Assembly: GCA_900756945.1 (NCBI GenBank)
Contig: CAAELZ010000045.1
Span: 1-44,559, forward strand
From: an uncultured Collinsella sp.
GTDB lineage: Bacteria > Actinomycetota > Coriobacteriia > Coriobacteriales > Coriobacteriaceae
Reading direction: 5' to 3'
Length of the DNA stretch: 44,559 nt
The stretch's first letter is position 1; the number at the start of each line of letters is the position of its first letter. Positions 17,034 through 25,085 of this stretch are shown here, in pieces. The notes beneath the pieces were generated by a model. The model did not search any database. It saw nothing but the letters and a program-made list of their open reading frames with translations, and had not been told where the DNA came from. A program made the translations under genes and the position numbers.

Positions 17034-19103
17034 CTATCGAACCGAAGAATCGCCCGAGGCCGAAGAGGTATCGGGCTCGTCATAAATCACGCCGAGCACG
17101 TCGCGCACGACATGCATCGCGGTATCTGAGCCGCCGCCGCCCTGCTCCAGGACAGTAGCGATGACATACTTGGGATCATCGGCCGGTGCATAGGCGCAGA
17201 ACCACGCGTATTCGTCCTCGCCGCTTTTCTCGCCCGTGCCCGACTTGCCGTATACCTGCGGCGTCAGGGTGCCAAAGTGCGCCGCCAGGGACGTTGATGC
17301 CGTGTAAATCACGTCGTGCATGCCGTTGCGAACTAGAGCCAAATCCGAATCGCTGTTGATCTTGGCCTCCAGGCGCTTCTTCTTGCCCTTGCCGTTGTAC
17401 TTATAGGCATCGCCGTCGCCATCGCGCGACACGGCAGATAAAAACACGTGAGGCACGTACTGTTTACCGCCGTTGGCAAGACCCATATAGGCGCACGCCA
17501 TCTGCAGGGGCGTCACCAGGATGTCGCCCTGGCCGATGGCAATGTTGGTCATATCGCCGGCATTCCACTTGCGGTCCTCGGCAGATGCGTCGGTGAAGTA
17601 CGACTCTTTCCACTCGGCATCGGGAATACGGCCCGCGCCCTCACTCGGCAGATCGATACCGCAGGTCTTGCCTAGGCCCCAGCGACGAAAGACCTCCTGC
17701 AGGCCCTCGGAATGTTTCTCGTCATAAAAGAACGCCTTGCCCATGTCGTAGAAGACGGGGTCGCACGAGTTGGCGATACCCGACTGCAGCGTCATGGTGC
17801 CGTGGCCGGAATGCAGCCAGCAGTACTTGCCCCACGACTTGCCCAGACCCGTCCAATAGCCCGTGCAGTTGGTCGTCTGCCCCGACGTGTAGGTTCCAAA
17901 CTCAAGACCGGCCAGTGCCGAGAGCGGCTTGATGGTCGAAGCCGACATGTACTGTCCGCTAATGGCGCGGTTGAGCAGCGGGTGCGAACCCTCGTCATCG
18001 TTGAGCTCAGTCCACACATCGTTGGAGATGCCGCCGATAAACACCGACGGATCGAACTTGGGCTCGCTCGCCATGCCCAGAATCTCACCATTGTTGGGAT
18101 CGAGGCACACCACGGCGCCGTTGCCGGCGTTACTGTGGCCCGTGGTCTTGGCAAGCTCGATAGCACTCGACAGCGCCGTCTCACAGGCCTGTTGGATTTT
18201 AAGGTCGAGCGTGAGTTTAATGTCGGAGCCGGCCTTCGCGGGCACGGCGCCAGCCTGACCGGTCACATTGCCCGAGGCATCGACCTTGACGGTCTGCTCG
18301 CCACGAATACCCTGCAGCAGGTTTTCGTAGTAGCTCTCAACGCCCGCTTGGCCCACGATATCGCCCGACTGGTACGTAATCTTGCCAGCAGAAGCATCAT
18401 CATCGCCAGAGGTTTTCTTATTCTGAGCCTCGAGCTGCTCGGAGGTAATGGTGCCGGTATAGCCCAAGATATGGCATGCCGTCTCGCCATATGGATACTG
18501 GCGCTCGGTACGCTCGGCAATCTTGACACCCGGGAACTCGCCGGCATGCTCCTGAATATAGGCAACCGTGGAACGACGGACGTCCGTCGCGATGGTATGC
18601 AGGCTCTGAGCGCCCTCTGTATTGTCCTGAATATTGCGAAGGACCGCCACGTAAGGCATTCCAAGCACGTTGGCAAGATGGCGAACCAGAACCTCATCCT
18701 CCGCAAGGTCGCGGTAGGCCACGACAGCAAGTGAGGGACGGTTCTGGACAAGCGCCACGCCATTGCGGTCGAGGATGCGGCCGCGCACAGCGGGTGTGGT
18801 AACGGTGCGCGTCTGATTGCTATTAGCCTGCTTTTCGTAATAGTCCGACGAGACCATCTGCATGCCCCACAGCTTGACGGCAAGCGCCGCGAACATCGCG
18901 CCCACACCCGTGGTGAGGATGGAGAAGCGGCCCTTAAAGGCGGTCGCCGCGGTATTGCCCTCGCCCTCGGTGGCGCGCGGGGCCGTTCCATGCTGCGTAT
19001 CGTAGGTAAAACGAGAATCGCCGCGACGCATGATGACCAGTGCGACCACGATGGCCACAACCAGCACGATACCGGCGATAATAACCGTCATCTGGGAAGA
19101 CAT
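17034..19103 (-). CDS. mrdA: Penicillin-binding protein 2 (elongation transpeptidase)
   Basis: This is a class B transpeptidase that cross-links the glycan made by RodA. It has 689 aa. The dimerisation domain contains AVRGRILDRNG (105-115). In the transpeptidase domain the active serine is S389 of the SxxK box STIK (389-392), followed by NSCDPVFYDMG around 445-455 and the third motif as K620-S-G-T, where KTG is usual. Two hydrophobic segments precede the catalytic part (about 6-24 and 61-79), where one is the norm. A Ser/Asp-rich tail ends the protein. GGGGAGG precedes the ATG. Confidence 0.94.
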   Translation of the reverse strand: MSSQMTVIIAGIVLVVAIVVALVIMRRGDSRFTYDTQHGTAPRATEGEGNTAATAFKGRFSILTTGVGAMFAALAVKLWGMQMVSSDYYEKQANSNQTRTVTTPAVRGRILDRNGVALVQNRPSLAVVAYRDLAEDEVLVRHLANVLGMPYVAVLRNIQDNTEGAQSLHTIATDVRRSTVAYIQEHAGEFPGVKIAERTERQYPYGETACHILGYTGTITSEQLEAQNKKTSGDDDASAGKITYQSGDIVGQAGVESYYENLLQGIRGEQTVKVDASGNVTGQAGAVPAKAGSDIKLTLDLKIQQACETALSSAIELAKTTGHSNAGNGAVVCLDPNNGEILGMASEPKFDPSVFIGGISNDVWTELNDDEGSHPLLNRAISGQYMSASTIKPLSALAGLEFGTYTSGQTTNCTGYWTGLGKSWGKYCWLHSGHGTMTLQSGIANSCDPVFYDMGKAFFYDEKHSEGLQEVFRRWGLGKTCGIDLPSEGAGRIPDAEWKESYFTDASAEDRKWNAGDMTNIAIGQGDILVTPLQMACAYMGLANGGKQYVPHVFLSAVSRDGDGDAYKYNGKGKKKRLEAKINSDSDLALVRNGMHDVIYTASTSLAAHFGTLTPQVYGKSGTGEKSGEDEYAWFCAYAPADDPKYVIATVLEQGGGGSDTAMHVVRDVLGVIYDEPDTSSASGDSSVR

Positions 19104-19116
19104 CTACGAGCCTCCC

Positions 19117-19689
19117 CTATTTGAGCTTACGGGTCTTGGGCTTAAAGCGCATGCCCGTCTGGCGTCCGCCACGTGCGGAGAATCCATAACCGGACTGCGG
19201 CACGACGCCGGACATCAAAAACGGAATGGCAACCAGACCCGTCAGGATCGAAGACGGCAGTGCATGGCCGAAGATCGCCACGACAAAGCTCGTCTCCAAA
19301 CCCATAAACAGCAAGATGATGCTGTAGATCACATTAATGACGAACGCGAAGGCGCCCACAGTGATGCCGCGCGCACTCGGGGTACCGCCCGTCTGACCGG
19401 CAGCGCTATGCACCAGGGCAAAAGAACCCACGGTCAGCAGGAGCGACATAACGCCCACCGGCACGGCAGCGGAAAGGTCATAGAACAAGCCGCTGCAAAA
19501 ACCGCACACGACGGCACGGGTCGGGTCGCCCGAGAACACGCTTAGGCACACCAGGATAATCATAAAGTTGACGCGACCGCCCGCAATGGAGATCTGCGGT
19601 GCCAGGCCTGCCTGCAACAGCACGCACACGATGGCGGCGATTACAAACGTGCGGGAGCTCATCCCCTGCTCATGTAGATCCATGGACAT
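19117..19689 (-). CDS. mreD: Rod shape-determining protein MreD
   Basis: This small integral membrane subunit of the MreBCD complex has 190 aa with about five membrane segments and a basic C-terminus (RFKPKTRKLK). The segment VVCGFCSGLFYDLSAAVPVGVMSLLL is typical of MreD. The first ATG is only about two bases from AGGGGG; the next in-frame ATG, two codons on, has better spacing and may be the real start. Identification leans on its place between mreC and mrdA as well as the sequence. Confidence 0.9.
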   Translation of the reverse strand: MSMDLHEQGMSSRTFVIAAIVCVLLQAGLAPQISIAGGRVNFMIILVCLSVFSGDPTRAVVCGFCSGLFYDLSAAVPVGVMSLLLTVGSFALVHSAAGQTGGTPSARGITVGAFAFVINVIYSIILLFMGLETSFVVAIFGHALPSSILTGLVAIPFLMSGVVPQSGYGFSARGGRQTGMRFKPKTRKLK

Positions 19690-19694
19690 GCCCC

Positions 19695-20693
19695 CTATTC
19701 GCTCGAGCCGGAATCGGTCGTCTCGGACGTGTCGGAACTGTCATCCGGGCTCTCGTCCTTCGTCTTGGTCGCAGCATCGCGCGACGTTCCCTGCGGCGTG
19801 CTGTTGGCCGTGTTCACGTCCTCATCCGAGGCCGACTGTTCGTCGGTCAGCGAGGTAATGACCAGCACTTCCTCGTTGTTCTCGGCCGTCGTCTGGGCGC
19901 GCACCACAATGGTGTAGTACACGTCGTTTGCCGATTTCTCAACCGACGAGACGGTGCCGAGCGGTAGACCCTTGGGGAACACACCGCCAATGCCCGAGGT
20001 CACGATGATGTCGCCAACCTTAACGTCGGAGTCGACGCTCACGTACTCAAGACGCAGCGTGCCGTCAGCCTGACCCTGCAGCATGCCCTGGGCGCGCGTG
20101 TCCTGCACCATAGCGGACACGCCCGAGTTCTCGTCGCCAATCAGGCGCACGGTGGACGTCTTGGCCGAGACCTCGATAATCTGGCCTATGACACCGGCAG
20201 AACTCGTCACAGGCATGTTGATGGTAAGCCCGTCGGCAGAGCCCTTGTCGATGGTAACGGTCGAGGTCCAGGCATCGCCGGAGGCACCAACGATACGAGC
20301 AGCGGTCGATTTGAGGTTGTAGGTCGACTGCAGACCGACCAGACCCTCCAGTCGCTCGGCGGTCTTTTGAGCCTCGGAGAGCTCGGCAACCTTAGAGGTC
20401 AGTTCCTCGTTTTGCTTCTTAAGCTCGTCAAGCGTGTCCTGCGACGCCGTAAGGTTAGAGAACACGTTACCGATCGCATTGAAGGGAGCCGCCACAGCCG
20501 AGCCCACAAAGCGCACCGGCGAGGTAATCGTCGTCACGCCCGAGCGCACGGCATGAATCGGTCCTGCCTCGCCCTCGCGGATGTAAAACGTGAGCAGCAA
20601 CACCGAAATCAGGCTGAAAACAATCAACGGGCGCATACCCGTTGATTGTCGCTTGGTATTCAGATTTGTGGAGAAACCCGAAGATCGTGCCAA
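19695..20693 (-). CDS. mreC: Rod shape-determining protein MreC
   Basis: This bitopic scaffold protein activates the PBP2-RodA pair. It has 332 aa, with one membrane segment (about 21-36), a coiled coil (about 83-118, DTLDELKKQNEELTSKVAELSE and following) and two beta domains with ARIVGASGDAWTSTVTIDKG and GDIIVTSGIGGVFPKGLPLG. The last about 50 residues, outside the membrane, are acidic and Ser/Thr-rich and go beyond the family's usual end. The start is a TTG with AAGGTGG upstream. It follows mreB by 21 bases. Confidence 0.95.
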   Translation of the reverse strand: MARSSGFSTNLNTKRQSTGMRPLIVFSLISVLLLTFYIREGEAGPIHAVRSGVTTITSPVRFVGSAVAAPFNAIGNVFSNLTASQDTLDELKKQNEELTSKVAELSEAQKTAERLEGLVGLQSTYNLKSTAARIVGASGDAWTSTVTIDKGSADGLTINMPVTSSAGVIGQIIEVSAKTSTVRLIGDENSGVSAMVQDTRAQGMLQGQADGTLRLEYVSVDSDVKVGDIIVTSGIGGVFPKGLPLGTVSSVEKSANDVYYTIVVRAQTTAENNEEVLVITSLTDEQSASDEDVNTANSTPQGTSRDAATKTKDESPDDSSDTSETTDSGSSE

Positions 20694-20714
20694 ATGGAAT
20701 CCACCTTTTGGAAA

Positions 20715-21758
20715 TTAAGCATTGGTCTGGACGAAGCCGCCATCAAACGCATTGGCCTCGAGCACGCGGGCACAGCCGTTAACAACGTTATCGAGCGCCG
20801 TGGGGCTGACGTTGACCGAAACGCCGGTCTCATCGCGCAGGCGCACATCGAGACCGCGCAGCAGCGCGCCGCCACCGGTCAGCAAAATGCCATAGTACAT
20901 AAGGTCCGAGGCAAGATCGGGAGGCGTAGCGTCGAGTGCGTCCTTGACGGCCTTGGCCATCTCGTCGAGCGGCTTGTTGAGTGCGCGACGAATCTCCTCG
21001 CTCTCGATGCGCACGGTCTTGGGCAGACCGGTGATCACGTCGCGGCCGTTGACCTCGACGTCGAGCTCATCCTTGAGCGGCACGGCGGAGCCGACCTTGA
21101 TCTTGATGTCCTCTGCCGTACGCTCGCCGATGGCCAGGTTGTAGGCATCACGAACGTGCGTGAGGATGGCCTGATCGAACTCGTCGCCGGCAATACGGAT
21201 GGACTGCGAGACGACGATGCCGCCCATAGCGATAACGGCGACCTCGGTGGTACCGCCACCGATGTCGATGACCATGGAGCCGGTGGGTTCCTCGACGGGC
21301 AGGTCGGCGCCGATGGCAGCCGCCATGGGCTCTTCGATCAGATAGGCCTGGCGGGCACCGGCCTGGATCGTGGCCTCAAAGACAGCGCGCTTCTCGACCG
21401 ACGTGACACCGGAGGGAACGCAGACGACAACACGCGGACGCGGAGTCCACGGATAGCGCTTCTCGGACGCCTTGTCGATAAAGTAGCGAAGCATGGCCTC
21501 GGTAACATCGAAGTCGGCGATGACGCCGTCCTTCAGGGGACGAACGGCCACGATGTTGCCGGGCGTACGGCCGAGCATGCGCTTTGCCTCGATACCGACC
21601 GCCAAGATGCGCTCGTCGTTCTTGTCGATGGCGACAACAGAGGGCTCGCGAATGACGATGCCCTTGCCGCGCACGGAGACAAGCGTATTGGCGGTGCCGA
21701 GGTCGATGGCAAGATCGCCCGCATAGCTACCGAAGAACATATCCATCAAAGAAAACAA
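20715..21758 (-). CDS. mreB: Rod shape-determining actin MreB
   Basis: This is a membrane-bound actin homologue that orients peptidoglycan synthesis along the cell. It has 347 aa. Phosphate 1 AIDLGTANTLV (17-27), connect and phosphate 2 loops (VIDIGGGTTEVAVI) and the adenosine motif LTGGGALLRGLD are all intact. The N-terminal MFSLMDMFF can act as a membrane anchor. The start is a TTG with AGGAG five bases upstream. It is the first gene of mreB-mreC-mreD-mrdA-rodA and has a possible -10 box upstream. Confidence 0.97.
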   Translation of the reverse strand: MFSLMDMFFGSYAGDLAIDLGTANTLVSVRGKGIVIREPSVVAIDKNDERILAVGIEAKRMLGRTPGNIVAVRPLKDGVIADFDVTEAMLRYFIDKASEKRYPWTPRPRVVVCVPSGVTSVEKRAVFEATIQAGARQAYLIEEPMAAAIGADLPVEEPTGSMVIDIGGGTTEVAVIAMGGIVVSQSIRIAGDEFDQAILTHVRDAYNLAIGERTAEDIKIKVGSAVPLKDELDVEVNGRDVITGLPKTVRIESEEIRRALNKPLDEMAKAVKDALDATPPDLASDLMYYGILLTGGGALLRGLDVRLRDETGVSVNVSPTALDNVVNGCARVLEANAFDGGFVQTNA

Positions 21759-21803
21759 CGCAACTCCTGATGTGTTGGATGATTGCTGGAAAACTACTAG
21801 CTC

Positions 21804-21809
21804 ATCATA
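21804..21809 (-). promoter_or_regulatory. Possible -10 box of the mreB operon
   Basis: TATGAT on the minus strand lies about 45 bases before the mreB start and immediately downstream of a terminator-like hairpin. No clear -35 box exists at the right distance, so it is tentative. Confidence 0.35.
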
Positions 21810-21818
21810 CTAGCGCAA

Positions 21819-21851
21819 GCCCGGCGCCTCACTTGCGGTGAAGCGCCGGGC
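21819..21851 (-). terminator. Stem-loop between the TPR gene and mreB
   Basis: GCCCGGCGC-N-TCAC pairs with GTGA-N-GCGCCGGGC around a CGCAA loop. The stem is very strong, but on the minus strand it is followed by TTGCGC, not a T-tract. It probably separates the cyclophilin-TPR transcript from mreB. Confidence 0.55.
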
Positions 21852-21873
21852 AAAGCTAAATCCCATAAGGTCA

Positions 21874-23178
21874 CTACTGGTTGTCAGCAGCCGAGAAATC
21901 CATATCAAGCGAAGAAACGGCCCAGCCGATATGGTTGTCGGAGCGCACGAATTTGACGGTGTACTCCTGCTCGCCGCCCTTGGACAGCGATGCCTTCACC
22001 TTGGCGGTCGTCTCGGTCATGGACTGATCCATGCCCTCGACGGACACGGTGGCACCCTGCGGAATCGAGGAGATGATCATCGACTTAGCGTCCTCGGACA
22101 GGCTCGAGGCCAGGCAAGACTCGGCCTTTGCGGCGTCACCGTCGCCGGCAGCCTGGAACAGATCGGTAACGACAGACTCCTGAGACGGGAAGCCAAAGCC
22201 GCGCGTGTAGGCAAAGCCCAGACCGCCCGCGGCGATCAAAATGAGCAGAAGCAGCACGATGAAGACTTTAAGACCCGTATGGCGATGGCGACGACGGACC
22301 TTGGCCTGCTTACGATCCTGACGGTCCTGCTGGACCATCTCGGACTCGGACAGCGTAAAGAAGCCGGTGTCCGAGGGATCGGGCATAAACTGACCGGTCG
22401 CGCCCGTAGGATCGAGCGGATCGACGGCAGGAGCGTCCATCGCGGGCGCCGGAGCCGTGGCCATAGCCGTCTGGGCAGACAGCGCGGCAAGCGAATCGTG
22501 CACGCGGGCAAGCTCATCGGCCTGCTCGGAGGTGAGCTGGTAGATGCCATCGGCAGTAGCGGCGTTAAAGGCGTCGAGTGCGTCGGAGGGACGGCCGGCG
22601 GCAGAAAGCGCCTGACCCATGCCGGCGTTGAGCGCACGCGTGTCGTCGCGGGGGCCGGCAAAGTCGATAGCCGTGCGGTAAGTCTCCACGGCATCCGCCG
22701 GACGGCCGAGCTTAATGAAGCAACGACCGAGCTCGCCGAGTGCGGCGGCAGGAGCCGGATTGGCGCCGTCGATGGCAGCCTGACGGAAGGCGGTTCCCGC
22801 GTTGGCATAGTCGCCCGACTGGAACAGCGCATTGCCCAGGCCCAGATAGGCCTTGAACGGCGTGGCATAGGAAGCATCCTGCGTAGCGGCAGAGAAAGCC
22901 TGAGCGGCCGTCGTGTAGTCGCCCACGGCGGCGAGCGCCTTGCCGCGGTTGGTGAGCAGCGCGCCGCGCTTGCCGTAGGTACCGTCGTTGAGGGCGGCGG
23001 CATAGGCCTCGGCGGCCTCGGCATACATGCCCAGGTGCATCAAGGCGTTGCCACGAAGGTGATCGGCCTCGCCCATAATCTCATCGGGAGTCTTTGCCGC
23101 CCCAAGCATCTGGGCTGCAGCAGAAAAATCACCCGCGCGGTAAGCGGCGCGGCCCTGTTGGATCAGCTGGCTATTCAA
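21874..23178 (-). CDS. TPR-repeat membrane protein with C-terminal extracytoplasmic domain
   Basis: This 434-aa protein of unknown function has TPR-like helical repeats in residues 1-230 (for example ADHLRGNALMHLGMYAEAAEAYAAAL and KAYLGLGNALFQSGDYANAGTAFRQA). A proline- and aspartate-rich linker, a basic stretch KQAKVRRRHRHTG, one membrane segment (about 303-322) and a DUF4878-like C-terminal part follow (SVVTDLFQAAGDGDAAKAESCL). Topology should place the repeats in the cytoplasm. The start is TTG with AAAGGGG upstream. It follows the cyclophilin gene by 11 bases, so the two are probably co-transcribed. Confidence 0.75.
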   Translation of the reverse strand: MNSQLIQQGRAAYRAGDFSAAAQMLGAAKTPDEIMGEADHLRGNALMHLGMYAEAAEAYAAALNDGTYGKRGALLTNRGKALAAVGDYTTAAQAFSAATQDASYATPFKAYLGLGNALFQSGDYANAGTAFRQAAIDGANPAPAAALGELGRCFIKLGRPADAVETYRTAIDFAGPRDDTRALNAGMGQALSAAGRPSDALDAFNAATADGIYQLTSEQADELARVHDSLAALSAQTAMATAPAPAMDAPAVDPLDPTGATGQFMPDPSDTGFFTLSESEMVQQDRQDRKQAKVRRRHRHTGLKVFIVLLLLILIAAGGLGFAYTRGFGFPSQESVVTDLFQAAGDGDAAKAESCLASSLSEDAKSMIISSIPQGATVSVEGMDQSMTETTAKVKASLSKGGEQEYTVKFVRSDNHIGWAVSSLDMDFSAADNQ

Positions 23179-23189
23179 GGAAGTCCCCT

Positions 23190-23732
23190 TTACTCGTGAA
23201 CGATCTCGACATGGACGATCTCGTCGCCGGCACGCAGCTGCGAAATCACATCGAGACCCTCGACCGTGGTACCAAAGACGGTGTAACCGGAATCGAGGTT
23301 ATGCTGGGCACCCAGGCAGAAGTAGAACTGCGAACCCGCGGAATCGGGGTCCATGGAGCGTGCCATGGCAAGGGCGCCATCGACATGGCTGTTGCGCGGA
23401 TTGGTGGCAAACTCGCCCTTGATGCAGTAGCCGGGGCCACCGGTACCGGGCATACCGTCGGGGCCCTCAAGACCGGCAGCGACGTCGGCGCCGGACATGT
23501 CGCGGGTATTGGGGTCGCCGCCCTGGATAACAAAACCGGGCACATAGCGATGGAACTTAAGGCCATCATAGAAGCCCATCGTGGAAAGCTCGCAGAAGTT
23601 CGCGACATGAATGGGAGCGCCCTCGCCGTCAAACTTGACCTTGATGGTACCCTTCGACGTCTCGATTACGGCGCACTCGTCGCCGACAAGCTGATACTCG
23701 GGCGTGTAGAGCTCTTTCTTAAAACCAAACAT
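23190..23732 (-). CDS. Cyclophilin-type peptidyl-prolyl cis-trans isomerase
   Basis: This 180-aa enzyme catalyses cis-trans isomerisation of proline bonds. Active-site motifs are intact: FHRYVPGFVIQGGDP, with the catalytic Arg after FH, then LAMARSMDPDSAGSQFYFCLG and YTVFGTTVEGLDVI. No signal peptide is visible, so it is probably cytoplasmic. The C-terminus keeps only VEIVHE after the core. A promoter lies upstream, and the TPR gene follows. Confidence 0.93.
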   Translation of the reverse strand: MFGFKKELYTPEYQLVGDECAVIETSKGTIKVKFDGEGAPIHVANFCELSTMGFYDGLKFHRYVPGFVIQGGDPNTRDMSGADVAAGLEGPDGMPGTGGPGYCIKGEFATNPRNSHVDGALAMARSMDPDSAGSQFYFCLGAQHNLDSGYTVFGTTVEGLDVISQLRAGDEIVHVEIVHE

Positions 23733-23771
23733 GTGGTTCCTTCCTCGTGCGTTTAAAGCATATTTGTACGA

Positions 23772-23801
23772 ATTGTAGCAATAAGCACGGGTTTACATCA
23801 A
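23772..23801 (-). promoter_or_regulatory. Predicted promoter of the cyclophilin-TPR transcript
   Basis: On the minus strand TTGATG (23796-23801) and TACAAT (23772-23777) are separated by 18 bases, about 40 bases before the ATG of the cyclophilin gene. Confidence 0.6.
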
Positions 23802-23839
23802 TTGCGCACGTAGGTTATGCCGACTATGGCGAACTAATT

Positions 23840-24982
23840 TTAGGAACGCTGCTGCGGCTTCCAGGAACCCACATTGGCATCGTACTGGTTCAGCGCGCTG
23901 TTGCCGCCCTGCGCGATGGGCGCCAGGATCTCGCTTTGGTGGGAACTCATCGACTCGCCATCGGGAATGGCCAGCGAGATATCCCAGCTCTGGCAGATCA
24001 CGTCGACGCGCTCATACATCCACTCGGCAAGCTGCTTTAAGTGGGCGATGTCATCCGCATAGACCGTATCGTCCTGTACTTTCAGGTTGTTGAGCTCATC
24101 TTGCGTCTTTTTGATCTGGTCGCGCAGGGCGTAGGCACTCTGCGACAGCTCCTGACGGGTGGACAGCGGCGTTCGGAGATAACCGTTGTTAAAGGAATCG
24201 ATGACCTCGCCGATCTGGTCCTCGTCAGCGTAGGACACGATGGTCTGATACAGACCGTCGAGCCTGGTATAGAGCTGATCATCGGTGAGCACGGTTTCTT
24301 CCTGAACCACCTCGGCAGAATCGCCCTGCTTGGTATCGTCCTCAGTCGCCTCGCCCTTTTGACGCGTGGGGAAGGTGGTTTGTGCAGCTTGGCCAAACTG
24401 GTCGTAGAAGCCAGGCATAACACCCATGGGATCGGTCGTCACGAACCAATAGGCACCACCGCACACGACGGCAAGGACCGCGATGATAATGAGCGGCTTG
24501 GGAATATGACGCTTATGCTTGTGATAGGCGTCCTCGTCGGGGTGCACCTTGCGCTTGGGTTTTTGAGCATCGTCATGCAGGGAAACGGGCGTGGGAATAT
24601 CGACCTTGGGGATACCGAAATCCTTATCGAAAGCTGGCAGCACGCAGGTCTCATTGGGGTCGGCGGCGTCCGAAAGCACCGCAGCGGCAGAGGCCGGCGC
24701 ATGCGGCACCTCGGTATCGATCTGCTCTTGCGTTAGGCGCGGAAAGCCCGCCGTGCGGCCCGCTGCCAGGTCGGATGCTGCCGCGTCCTCGGAGAGGATA
24801 CCCGGAGCGGGGCGTCCGCATTTGGGGCACGTACGATCATGCGGAGAAAGACGGGCACCGCAGCCCTCACAGAACACGAATTCGGTGTGCTCGGGACCAT
24901 CGCCCGGACCCACATAGGCGTTGCAGTAGGGGCAGAACGAGGCGCCGTCCTCGATAGTCTTAAGGCAATGCGGGCAGATCAC
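23840..24982 (-). CDS. Double zinc-ribbon membrane protein of unknown function
   Basis: I start this protein at a GTG with AAGAGG five bases upstream (380 aa); a TTG seven codons earlier is also open. The N-terminus has two zinc ribbons: CPHC with CPYC (about residues 3-20) and CEGC with CPKC (about 38-55). A Pro/Ala/Asp linker, a Lys/His-rich stretch and one membrane segment (about 161-179, PLIIIAVLAVVCGGAYWF) follow. The outer part contains long amphipathic helices that could form a coiled coil (QSAYALRDQIKKTQDELNNL). I do not recognise a function. It reads toward the cyclophilin gene with a 107-base gap and that gene's own promoter between. Confidence 0.7.
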   Translation of the reverse strand: MICPHCLKTIEDGASFCPYCNAYVGPGDGPEHTEFVFCEGCGARLSPHDRTCPKCGRPAPGILSEDAAASDLAAGRTAGFPRLTQEQIDTEVPHAPASAAAVLSDAADPNETCVLPAFDKDFGIPKVDIPTPVSLHDDAQKPKRKVHPDEDAYHKHKRHIPKPLIIIAVLAVVCGGAYWFVTTDPMGVMPGFYDQFGQAAQTTFPTRQKGEATEDDTKQGDSAEVVQEETVLTDDQLYTRLDGLYQTIVSYADEDQIGEVIDSFNNGYLRTPLSTRQELSQSAYALRDQIKKTQDELNNLKVQDDTVYADDIAHLKQLAEWMYERVDVICQSWDISLAIPDGESMSSHQSEILAPIAQGGNSALNQYDANVGSWKPQQRS

Positions 24983-25085
24983 GGCATCCTCTTTTCGAAG
25001 CAATTCAAATAATCGAGGTTAGAGCATAACATCGCCACGGCCCTACAGGAGCAAGGCACCAATTCAACATCGCCAGGGCGCGTAG

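Noticed and set aside
21838..23199. Plus-strand open frame of 453 codons opposite the TPR gene
   Set aside because: Antisense shadow covering the whole TPR protein; the glycine-rich product has no recognisable domain.
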